Shown here: positions 31,601-36,900 of the stretch, in pieces | Numbering within the stretch: the first letter of the stretch is position 1 | How the letters are laid out: every line of letters begins with the position of its first letter | Assembly: GCF_002950945.1 (NCBI RefSeq) | Contig: NZ_CP012673.1 | Span: forward strand, 6,958,501 to 7,022,500 | DNA length: 64,000 nt | Direction: 5' to 3' | Source: Sorangium cellulosum | Lineage (GTDB): Bacteria; Myxococcota_A; Polyangia; Polyangiales; Polyangiaceae | Made by a program: the position numbers and the translations under genes | Notes under the pieces: model-generated | Databases searched by the model: none | What the model saw: only the letters and a program-made list of their open reading frames with translations | Told to the model about the DNA's origin: nothing

Positions 31601-33999
31601 TGCCGCTCGACGGCCTCTACCCGCGCCTCGCAGCGGCGGGCCTCGCCTACGGCGACGCGTTCCAGGGGCTGCGCGCGGCGTGGAAGCGCGGCGACGATCT
31701 CTTCGCCGAGGTCCAGCTGCCCGACGCCGCCCACAAGGACGCCGCGCGCTTCGCGCTCCATCCGGCGCTCCTCGACGCCGCGCTGCACGCGCTCACCGTC
31801 GAGGGGCTCCACGGCGCAGGCGACGTCGCGCTCCCCTTCGCGTGGAGCGGCGTGTCGCTCCGCGCGGTCGGCGCTTCCACCTTGCGGGTCCGCTTCGAGC
31901 GCGCGCAGCCCGGCGGCGGAGCGACGGGAGCCGTCGCGCTCGCCGTCGCCGATGCGGCCGGCGAGCCGGTCGCTCGCGCGGAGGCGCTCACCACCCGGCC
32001 CGTGTCCTCCGCGCAGCTGCGGGGCGCGCTCTCGAGCCGCGACGACGCGCTGCTGCACCTCGCGTGGGTGGCGCTCCCGAGCCTCGCCTCGCCGCCGCCG
32101 CCGCCGGCGACGGAGCGCTGGGCGCTCGTGGGCGAGGACGATCTCGCCCTCGCGCCCGCGCTCGCCGCCGGCGCCGCGCCGATCGATCGCCACGCCGATC
32201 TCGACGCGCTGAAGCGCGCCCTCGACGAGGGCGCCTCACGGCCCGACGTCGTCGTCGTTCCGCTCGTCGCCCGCGGCGAGGCCCGAGACCTGATCGTCGC
32301 CGCCCACGAGGCCACGGGCCGCGCGCTGGCGCTGCTCCAGGGCTGGCTCGCCGACGAGCGCTTCGCGTCGTGCCGCCTCGTCGTGCTCACGCGAGGGGCG
32401 GTGCCGACGCGCGCCGACGAGGACGTCTCGGACCTGGCTCACGCGCCCGCGTGGGGCCTCGTCCGCGCCGCCCAGGCCGAGAACCCTCACCAGGCCATCG
32501 TGCTCGTCGACATCGACGACGCGGAGGCCTCTCGACGCGCGCTGCGCTCCGTCTTCGACGCGCCGGAGCCGCAGCTCGCGCTGCGCGACGGCGAGCGGCT
32601 CGCGCCGCGGCTCGCGCGGCTCTCGTCCCCCGCGGAGCCGGTGGCCGGAGCGCGCCCGCGGCGAGCGCTCGACCCGGAAGGGACGGTCCTCATCACGGGC
32701 GGGACCGGCGCGCTCGGCTCCCTCGTGGCGCGCCACGTCGTCCGGGCGCACGGCGTGAAGCACCTCGTCCTCGTGTCGCGGCAGGGCCGCGCCGCGCCCG
32801 GCGCCGACGCGCTCGAGCGGGAGCTCGCGTCCGCGGGCGCGCGCGTGACCACCGCCGCGTGCGACGCCGCCGACCGCGGCGCGCTCCGAGCGGTCCTCGA
32901 CGCGATCCCGCGGGAGCACCCGCTCACCGCCGTCATCCACACGGCCGGCGTGCTCGACGACGGCGTCGTCGGCGCGCTCTCCCCGGAGCGGCTTCGCCCG
33001 GTCCTGCGCGCCAAGGTCGACGCGGCCCTCCACCTCCACGAGCTCACCCGGTCGCGCGATCTGGCCGCGTTCGTCCTCTTCTCCTCGCTCGCCGGCGTGC
33101 TCGGCAGCCCGGGTCAGGCCAACTACGCGGCCGCGAACGTCTTCCTCGACGCGCTCGCCCACCACCGCGCCGCCCGCGGCCTCCCGGCCCTCTCGCTCGA
33201 CTGGGGCGCCTGGGCTGACCGGACCGGCCTGACCGCGCACCTCTCGGACGCCGACCTCCGGCGCATGGCGCGCGCCGGGGTGCGCCCCCTCGCCGCCGAG
33301 GAGGGGCTCGCGCTGCTCGACGCCGCGCTCGCCCGACCCGAAGCCACCCTCGTGGCCGCGCGCCTCGACCTCGCGGCGCTGCAGGCGCACGGCGGCGCCT
33401 TGCCGCCGGTCTTCCGAGGCCTCGTCCGCGTGCGCCGCGAGCACCCGGCGGCCACCAACACCGCCACCGCCTCCTCCCTCAAGGAGCGCCTGCGCGCGCT
33501 GCCTCCGCCCGACCGCGAGCGCGCCCTGCTCGACGTGGTCCGCGTCCAGGCCGCTCCCGTCCTCGGCCTCGCGCACGCGAGCGCCCTCGACGCGAACCGC
33601 CCCCTGAACGAGCTCGGGCTCGACTCGCTCATGGCCCTCGAGCTGCGAAACCGCCTGACGGCGACCACCGGCCTGCGGCTCCCCGCCACGCTGCTCTTCG
33701 ATTACCCCACCCCCGCGGCGCTCGCCAAGCGGCTGCTCGGCGATCTGCTGGAGGACGACGCCGCGACGCCGGCCCCGATCTTCGCGGAGCTCGACAGGCT
33801 CGAGGGCGCGCTCGCCGCGATGGCCACGAACGACACCGTGCGCGAGGGCCTCACGCTGCGCCTGCAGGGGCTGCTGACGAAGTGGATGTCTCTCCAGGCG
33901 GCGTCGGGCGGCGCCGATCTCGCGGAGAAGCTGGACGCCGCCACGGACGACGAGCTCTTCCGCCTGATCGACAACGTGAGGACCGAGGTAGTGGCATGA
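16684..33999 (+). CDS. Modular type I PKS: modules D, E and F (5,771 aa)
   Basis: This giant three-module PKS starts at the ATG in the ATGA overlap with the upstream stop. A GAGG lies just upstream, and the first ~38 residues form the charged coiled-coil docking helix seen in the neighbouring genes; an in-frame start at 16573 would prepend non-homologous sequence. Module order is KS-AT-DH-ER-KR-ACP (D), KS-AT-DH-KR-ACP (E) and KS-AT-DH-KR-ACP (F), then a C-terminal docking domain. All KS cysteines (214, 2318, 4101), AT serines (667, 2769, 4555) and ACP serines (2087, 3862, 5648) are present. All three ATs carry YASH, the methylmalonyl motif. The AT-DH DNA of D and F is essentially identical. 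The stop overlaps the next start (ATGA, 33996-33999). Confidence 0.97.
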   Translation: MSRETSRANDAEEKLRAYLKQAMSELRDTHQRLRSVEEKAREPIAVVAMACRYPGGVRSPEDLWDVLRDGRDAISPFPDNRGWSADALYDDDPDAKGKIYAREGGFLHDADLFDPAFFGISPRETLAVDPQQRLLLEASWEAFERAGIDPTAVQGSQTGVFVGVMYNDYATRLVEVPEDIEGYVGTGSSPSVASGRIAYSFGLHGPTVTIDTACSSSLVAVHLACQALRQGECSLALAGGVTVMATPAALIGLSRQRVLARDGRCKSFAAEADGAGWGEGAGMLLLERLSDAKRNGHPVLAVLRSSAVNQDGKSQGLSAPNGPAQERVILQALDAARLTAEDIDAVEAHGTGTTLGDPIEAHAILATYGQAHSKDRPLWLGSLKSNLGHTQAAAGVGGVIKMVLALQHGLLPKTLHADRPSPRIDWSSGTVRLLNEAVPWRADGRPRRAGVSSFGISGTNAHVIVEEAPADAPAEATVDARPAPLATPVLLSAKSEAALRAQAERLREHLVAHPELSLVDVAASLATTRAHFEHRAALVACDRAELLGALGTFAQGMPTPAAVMGQRAGHGKVVFVFPGQGSQWLGMARSLFDSSAVFRDSLEACARAFTPYVDRSLLAVLRGDEGADPSALDRTDLVQPALFAVMVSLAALWRSVGVEPDAVVGHSQGELAAAYVAGALDLDDAARIVALRSRTLTKLAGKGAMVAVELGVDALRPHLHPFGERLAVAAINSPSATIVSGDVDAADALLAALAQAQIFARKVRVDYASHSAQIDAIEPELTSELAAITPRPGRVPLYSTVTGARLDGAQLDAAYWVRNLRHTVRFAEATESLLASGHRAFVEVSPHPVLTLALKETLERASHPTAVVGTLRRDDGALTRFLLSLGELHTRGQPLDWNAFFRPLLPRSVDLPTYAFQRERFWLDAPNAQRADVAAAGLAAADHPLLGAAVALADSDTHLFTGRLSLADQPWLAGHAVFGNVLVPGTAFVELALVAAHRVGLDRLDELTLEAPLALPARGAVLLQMAVAAPDQTGRRSLSIHARAEHAPHDAPWTRHASGTLAPATSTASSDFDLRAWPPPGATALPLDGLYPRLAAAGLAYGDAFQGLRAAWKRGDDLFAEVQLPDAAHKDAGRFALHPALLDAALHALAAESLEEATEVALPFAWSGVSLHAVGASTLRVRFDRAPRAARPAGALSLMVADAHGEPIARVEALTGRPISAEQLRGALSSHDDALSVVEWIELPGGTPAATPARWAFVGPAELVGPADPAPAAARAAGPPRVERHADLTALKRALDDGAALPDVVVVRFASDAAAISAAGAEGVISAAHHAAERALDVLQTWLADERLVASHLVVLTRGAVAAQPDEDVPDLVHAPLWGLVRTAQAESPGVPIALVDTDDGEASSAALFGALDASEPQLALRDGRRLAPRLAAARGKDALVPPAAPAWRLHIPAKGTLESLALVPYPEAMAPLGDGQVRVAVRAAGMNFRDVLDALGMYPGDPGPLGGEGAGVVLEVGPGVRKFAPGDRVVGVLRAGFAPVAVTDQRVLARMPEGWSFLEAAGIPIVYLTAYYGLVDLARLQPGERIVIHAAAGGVGIAATQIARHLGAEVFATASPGKWGTLRALGFDAAHIASSRALDFERQFLDATGGAGVDVVLDCLAREFVDASLRLLPRGGRFIEMGKTDIRDAGDVAARHPGVAYRAFDLVEAGPERIEEMLAELMALFERGALRPPPTAARDIRNAPRAFRSLAQARHVGKVVLTVPRPLDPEGTVLVTGGTGTLGALLARHLVRAHGVRHLLLASRQGALAPGAEALARELGAAGARVTVAACDAADRSALEALLGGIPREHPLTAVVHAAGALDDGLLGALTPERLRPVLRAKVDAALHLHELTAPLDLSAFVLFSSLSGVLGGPGQANYAAANAFLDALAQHRRARGLPAISLDWGYWKERTGLTAHLTEADLDRMARGGVVPLASDEGLALFDAALARPEPAIAAARFDAVALRARADVLPPLLRGLVRVRPARRVAANAPGASSLQQRLLALPAADRARALLDVVGAAVATVLGIGSHAELKGDRPLQELGLDSLMALELRNRLAAATGLRLHATLLFDYPTPDALAGFLVKQLLGDDAKAARALAPRGPEPADDAIAIVAMGCRFPGGVRSPEDLWRLLANGEDAIAPFPDNRGWDVEALYDPDPDAPGKTYTREGGFLYDADLFDPAFFGISPREALAIDPQQRLLLETSWEAFERAGIDPTTLQGSQTGVFAGVIYNDYSRLEAPADLEGYVGLGSSASVASGRVAYTFGLHGPTMTVDTACSSSLVAIHLACQALRQGECSLALAGGVSVMATPGTFVAFSRQRGQAPDGRCKSFSADADGAGWAEGAGMLLLERLSDAERNGHPILAVLRGSAVNQDGKSQGLTAPNGPAQERVILAALDSAHLAPEDVDAVEAHGTGTTLGDPIEAQALFATYGRARAKDRPLWLGSLKSNLGHAQAAAGVGGVIKMVLAMQHGVLPRTLHAASPSPHVDWSPGTIRLLTEPVAWTSEGRPRRAGVSSFGVSGTNAHLVLEEAPPRASVEERAAPRPALAAVPVMLSARSEAALRGQAERLGAHLDAHPEIELVDLAYSLAKTRARFDHRAVLVAHDRAALLAGLAAVAEGRAAAGAVVGRSAPPGKRVFVFPGQGSQWSGMARALLETSDVFREQIEACERAFAPYVDWSLLGVLRESGAEASLERVDVVQPALFAVMIALAALWRSMGVEPDAVVGHSQGEIAAAYVAGALSLEDAAKVVVLRSRALRQLSGRGGIAAVELGVDKLEAHLAPFGARLAIAAINSPQSTLVSGDLDAIEALLAGLAAEQIFARKVRVDYASHCAHVEAVRDELAASLRGIAPRAASVPLYSTVDDARLDGAELDASYWYRNLRQTVRFAEATERLLADGHRFFVEVSPHPVLALALDETLARSASPAAVVASIRRDEGDLARMLLSLGELEARGGRVDWDVFFRPSRPRRVDLPTYAFERARFWLETRRRRAADLASAGLSSAEHPLLGATVELADTGGLVFTGRLSRAEQPWLAGHEVFGTALLPGSAFVELALVAAHRVGLDRVEELTMEAALPLPARGDVLVQLAVSAPDDTGRRALALFARPGGSEDAAWARHASGTLAPAADGERDVSGDLRAWPPPGATALPVDGLYARLAGMGLVYGAELKGLRAVWKRGEELFAEVGLPDAIAKEAPHFALHPALLDAALHALFVDTSADASADAGGAARRPFAWSGVSLRAVGASALRVRFEPTRAPEERDAVSFVMADGAGEPLGRVEALTTRPISSEQLRGAASASHDALLRVAWTELPGADPSTAAQPERWALVGADPLGVAAAIGAATSAVDRHDDLAALRDALDRGAPPPAVVVAPLVSVAGTSDLIADAHGATARALALVQGWLADDRLASCRLVVLTRRAIGTRADEDVLDLVHAPVWGLVRSAQTENPGATILVVDVDDREASLRALPAVLDAGEAQLAVREGRRLAPRLARLPAGSPDAASSARALDPEGTVLVTGGTGTLGALAARRLVQRHGVKRLLLTSRRGPDAPGADALLRDLEAAGARVTIVACDVADRSALEALLASVPREHPLTAVVHTAGVLDDGVVGSLTPERLSVVLRAKLDAAVHLHELTRAQGLSAFVLYSSLAGLVGGPGLASYAAANVFLDALAQHRKARGLPGLSLEWSYWDQKTGFSARVSDAGLRRMAQVGLRPLSTEEGLALLDASLARPEAVLVPARFDTAALRAHADALAPLFRGLVRARTARPLAASRAASSLKERLVGLAPPDRERALLDVVRAEVAAVLGMASPGALDADRPLQELGLDSLMALEIRNRLAAVSGLRLPATVVFNYPTPAALRDLLLGQLKLPGQPAAGAQRSPRGAHDASSHDPIAIVAIGCRFPGGARTPEELWRILRDGEDAISGMPEGRGWTLDALNADDAPGAAGEGARAPLEGGFLADADRFDPAFFGISPREALAMDPQQRLLLETSWEAFERAGIDPAALQGSPTGVFVGVINNGYGGGPREIPDDLKTYIGLGTTASVASGRIAYTFGLEGPAISVDTACSSSLVAIHLACRALRAGECALALAGGVSVMPSQETFRGLAFLNAGAPDGRCKSFAAEADGAGWGEGAGVLLLERLSDAKRNGHPVLALVRGSAVNQDGKSQGLTAPNGPAQERVIGQALDDARVAPEDIGAVEAHGTGTTLGDPIEAQALLATYGAAHSKDRPLWLGSLKSNLGHTQAAAGVAGVIKMVLALQHGLLPKTLHAERPSPHIDWSSGAVRLLNEPVPWRGGEAPRRAGVSSFGVSGTNAHVILEEAPRVAEADPSTEADRPSPPAVPLLLSAKSEAALRAQAERLREHLVAHPELSLVDVAASLATTRAHFEHRAALVACDRAELLGALGTFAQGMPTPAAVMGQRAGHGKVVFVFPGQGSQWLGMARSLFDSSAVFRDSLEACARAFTPYVDRSLLAVLRGDEGADPSALDRTDLVQPALFAVMVSLAALWRSVGVEPDAVVGHSQGELAAAYVAGALDLDDAARIVALRSRTLTKLAGKGAMVAVELGVDALRPHLHPFGERLAVAAINSPSATIVSGDVDAADALLAALAQAQIFARKVRVDYASHSAQIDAIEPELTSELAAITPRPGRVPLYSTVTGARLDGAQLDAAYWVRNLRHTVRFAEATESLLASGHRAFVEVSPHPVLTLALKETLERASHPTAVVGTLRRDDGALTRFLLSLGELHTRGQPLDWNAFFRPLLPRSVDLPTYAFQRERFWLDAPNAQRADVAAAGLAAADHPLLGAAVALADSDTHLFTGRLSLADQPWLAGHAVFGNVLVPGTAFVELALVAAHRVGLDRLDELTLEAPLALPARGAVLLQMAVAAPDQTGRRSLSIHARAEHAPHDAPWTRHASGTLAPATSTASSDFDLRAWPPPGATALPLDGLYPRLAAAGLAYGDAFQGLRAAWKRGDDLFAEVQLPDAAHKDAARFALHPALLDAALHALTVEGLHGAGDVALPFAWSGVSLRAVGASTLRVRFERAQPGGGATGAVALAVADAAGEPVARAEALTTRPVSSAQLRGALSSRDDALLHLAWVALPSLASPPPPPATERWALVGEDDLALAPALAAGAAPIDRHADLDALKRALDEGASRPDVVVVPLVARGEARDLIVAAHEATGRALALLQGWLADERFASCRLVVLTRGAVPTRADEDVSDLAHAPAWGLVRAAQAENPHQAIVLVDIDDAEASRRALRSVFDAPEPQLALRDGERLAPRLARLSSPAEPVAGARPRRALDPEGTVLITGGTGALGSLVARHVVRAHGVKHLVLVSRQGRAAPGADALERELASAGARVTTAACDAADRGALRAVLDAIPREHPLTAVIHTAGVLDDGVVGALSPERLRPVLRAKVDAALHLHELTRSRDLAAFVLFSSLAGVLGSPGQANYAAANVFLDALAHHRAARGLPALSLDWGAWADRTGLTAHLSDADLRRMARAGVRPLAAEEGLALLDAALARPEATLVAARLDLAALQAHGGALPPVFRGLVRVRREHPAATNTATASSLKERLRALPPPDRERALLDVVRVQAAPVLGLAHASALDANRPLNELGLDSLMALELRNRLTATTGLRLPATLLFDYPTPAALAKRLLGDLLEDDAATPAPIFAELDRLEGALAAMATNDTVREGLTLRLQGLLTKWMSLQAASGGADLAEKLDAATDDELFRLIDNVRTEVVA
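16801..23080 (+). other. PKS module D: KS-AT(methylmalonyl)-DH-ER-KR-ACP, fully reducing
   Basis: This is the only module in the window with an enoylreductase. KS Cys214, AT Ser667 with YASH (767-770), and DH His975/Asp1143 are all present. The ER spans about 21025-21970, with the GMNFRDVL motif at 21139-21162 and the NADPH loop HAAAGGVG at residue 1590. The KR has LDD (22270-22278) and Tyr1920; the ACP Ser is 2087. The predicted outcome is a saturated methylene pair with an alpha-methyl branch, separating two polyene stretches. Confidence 0.93.
18150..20130 (+). repeat. AT-DH cassette copy 1 (module D), essentially identical to 29814-31794
   Basis: Starting in the post-KS linker, I find one mismatch at 18180 and then no difference between 18181 and 19994 (offset 11,664 bp). 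Scattered changes appear from 19995, and identity is lost after about 20130. The block covers the whole AT and most of the DH, including both catalytic residues. Confidence 0.92.
23119..28400 (+). other. PKS module E: KS-AT(methylmalonyl)-DH-KR-ACP
   Basis: KS Cys2318; AT Ser2769 with YASH (2869-2872); DH with HEVFGTALLP (His3077) and Asp3245; KR with LDD and Tyr3696 in the variant ASYAAAN context, shared only with the partial KR at the window start; ACP Ser3862. The predicted outcome is an alpha-methyl trisubstituted double bond. Its AT and DH are clearly diverged from those of D and F, so it did not take part in the cassette copying. Confidence 0.92.
28455..33750 (+). other. PKS module F: KS-AT(methylmalonyl)-DH-KR-ACP
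   Basis: The KS (Cys4101) is divergent: it has an insertion-rich stretch after the N-terminal KS motif (residues about 3970-3990) and VMPSQETFRGLAF where the others read VMATP. AT Ser4555 with YASH (4655-4658) and DH His4863 belong to a block copied from or to module D. The KR (LDD, Tyr5481) and ACP (Ser5648) are not part of that block. The predicted outcome is an alpha-methyl double bond. Confidence 0.92.
29814..31794 (+). repeat. AT-DH cassette copy 2 (module F)
   Basis: Partner of 18150-20130. The KS before it and the KR-ACP after it are diverged from module D, and module F lacks the ER. Only the AT-DH segment was exchanged. Confidence 0.92.
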
Positions 34000-36900
34000 G
34001 CGGCATCGAGGAGAAGCTTCGGGACTACGTCAAGCAGCTGACGCTTGACCTCCAGCAGAGCCACCAGCGCCTGCGAAAGGCCGAAGAGCGATGGCGCGAG
34101 CCGATCGCCATCGTGGCGATGGGGTGCCGCTACCCGGGAGGCGTACGCGCCCCCGAAGACCTCTGGCGGCTGCTGCGCGAGGAGCGCGACGTCATCGCCG
34201 GGTTCCCCGACAACCGCGGATGGCCCCTCGACGTCTACGATCCCGATCCGGAGGCCGCCGGCAAGACCTACGCGCGCGAGGGCGGCTTCCTCTACGACGC
34301 CGATCTCTTCGACCCGGCCTTCTTCGGCATCAGCCCCCGCGAGGCGCTCGCCGTCGATCCCCAGCAGCGCCTCCTGCTCGAGACGTCGTGGGAGACGTTC
34401 GAGCGCGCCGGCATCGACCCCCTCACCCTGCAGGGCTCGCAGACCGGCGTCTTCGTCAGCGTCATCTACAACGACTACGGCACGCGCTTGCTCCACGTGC
34501 CCGACGACCTCGAGGGGTACGTCGGCATGGGGAGCTCCGCGAGCGTCGCCTCCGGGCGCATCGCCTACACCTTCGGACTGCACGGCCCCACCGTCACGAT
34601 CGACACGGCGTGCAGCTCCTCGCTCGTCGCCATTCACCTCGCCTGCCAGGCGCTCCGCCAAGGGGAGTGCTCCCTCGCGCTCGCCGGTGGCTCCACGGTG
34701 ATGGCGACCCCGGGCGTCTTCATCGCGTTCAGCCGCCAGCGCGGGCTCGCGCGCGACGGCCGCTGCAAGTCGTTCTCCGCCGAGGCGAACGGCGCCGGCT
34801 GGGGGGAAGGCGCCGGGATGCTGCTCCTGGAGCGCCTGTCCGACGCGAAGCGAAACGGCCACCCCATCCTCGCCGTCCTGCGCGGCTCCGCGGTCAACCA
34901 GGACGGCAAGAGCCAGGGGCTCGCCGCGCCCAACGGACCGGCGCAAGAGCGCGTCATCCGGCAGGCGCTCGACGGCGCCCGCCTCGCGCCGGAGGACGTC
35001 GACGCCGTCGAGGCGCACGGCACCGGCACCAAGCTCGGCGATCCCATCGAGGCGCAGGCCCTCCTCGCGACCTACGGACGATCCCATTCGGCGGACAGGC
35101 CCCTCTGGCTCGGGAGCCTCAAATCGAACCTCGGACACACGCAGGCGGCGGCCGGCGTGGCCGGCGTCATCAAGATGGTGCTCGCCCTGCGCCACGGGCT
35201 CTTGCCGAAGACGCTCCACGCCGCGAACCCGTCGCCTCACATCGATTGGTCCTCGGGCGACGTCCGCCTCCTGAACGACGCGATCCCGTGGTCCGAGGGC
35301 GGTCGCCCGCGCCGGGCCGGCGTCTCGTCCTTCGGCGCCAGCGGCACGAACGCCCACGTCATCCTCGAGGAGGCGCCGCGCGACGCCGAGGCCGAGGCCG
35401 AGGCCGAGCGGCCGTCCGTCCCCGCGCTCCCCTTCCTGCTCTCGGCGAAGAACGAGGGCGCGCTGCGCGCGCAGGCAGACCGGCTGCGCGAGCACCTCGT
35501 CGCTCATCCCGATCTCGCGCCCGTCGACGTCGCGTACTCGCTCGCGACGACGCGATCGCAGCTCGACCATCGCGCCGCGTTCGTCGCCCGCGATCGCGCC
35601 GAGCTCCTCGGGGCGCTCGAGGCCTTCGCCCAGGGCCTCCCCGCGGAGGCTGCCGTCGTCGGGCAACGCACCGCCGAGGGGAAGCTCGTCTTCGTCTTCC
35701 CCGGACAGGGCTCGCAGTGGCTCGGGATGGCCCGCGCGCTGCTCGAGACCTCGCCGGTGTTCCGCCAGCAGATCGAGGCGTGCGAGCGCGCGTTCGCTCC
35801 CTACGTCGGCGCGCCCCTCGCCGCCGTGCTGCGCAGCGACGCCGAGGGCACGGGCGGCGCGTCGCTCGACCGGATCGACGTCGTGCAGCCCGCGCTGTTC
35901 GCGGTCATGGTGTCGCTCGCCGCGCTCTGGCGCTCCGTCGGCGTCCAGCCCGACGCGGTCGTCGGCCACAGCCAGGGCGAGGTCGCCGCGGCGTACGTCG
36001 CCGGGGCCCTGTCGCTCGACGACGCCGCGCGGATCGTGGCGGTGCGCAGCCGCGCGCTCGCGCGCTTCGCCGGCCAGGGCGCGATGGCCGCGGTGGAGCT
36101 GCCGCTCGCGGCGCTCGAGCCGCACCTCGCGCGCTTCGGCCGGCGCCTGTCCGTCGCCGCCATCAACAGCCCGAGCGCCACCACGGTGTCCGGCGAGCCC
36201 GACGCCGTCGACGAGCTGCTCCGCGCGCTCGAGGCGGAGCAGATCTTCGCGCTCAAGCTGCGCGTCGACGTGGCGTCCCACTGCGCGCAGATCGAGGGCA
36301 TGCGCGAGCAGCTCCTCCAGGAGCTCCGCGGCATCGAGCCGCGGGAGAGCCAGGTCCCGCTCTACTCGACGGTCAGAGGCGAGAAGCTCGCCGGCGCCGA
36401 GCTCGGCGCCGCGTACTGGTACGAGAACCTGCTGCAGCCCGTCCGCTTCGCGGACACCACCCAGGCCCTCCTCGGCGACGCGCACCGCTTCTTCGTCGAG
36501 GTGAGCCCCCACCCGGTGCTGATGCTGCCGCTCGAGGAGACCCTCGAGGCCTCCGGTCTCCCCGCGGCGGTCGTGGGCTCGCTCTGGCAGGACGAGGGGG
36601 ATTTCGCGCGCTTCCTCTCGTCCCTCGGCGAGCTCCACGCGCGCGGACACGCCGTCGACTGGCGCGCGTTCTTCGAGCCCCTGCAGGCGCGTCGCGTCGA
36701 TCTGCCCACGTACGCCTTCCAGCGCGAGCGCTTCTGGCTCGACGCGCCCAGGGCGCAGCGCGCCGACCTGGCCGGGGCCGGGCTGGCTCCGGCCGACCAC
36801 CCGCTGCTCGGGGCCGCCGTCGCCCTGGCCGAGAGCGACGGCCACCTCTTCACCGGGCGCTTGTCCCTGGCCGATCACCCGTGGCTCGCCGGCCACGCCG

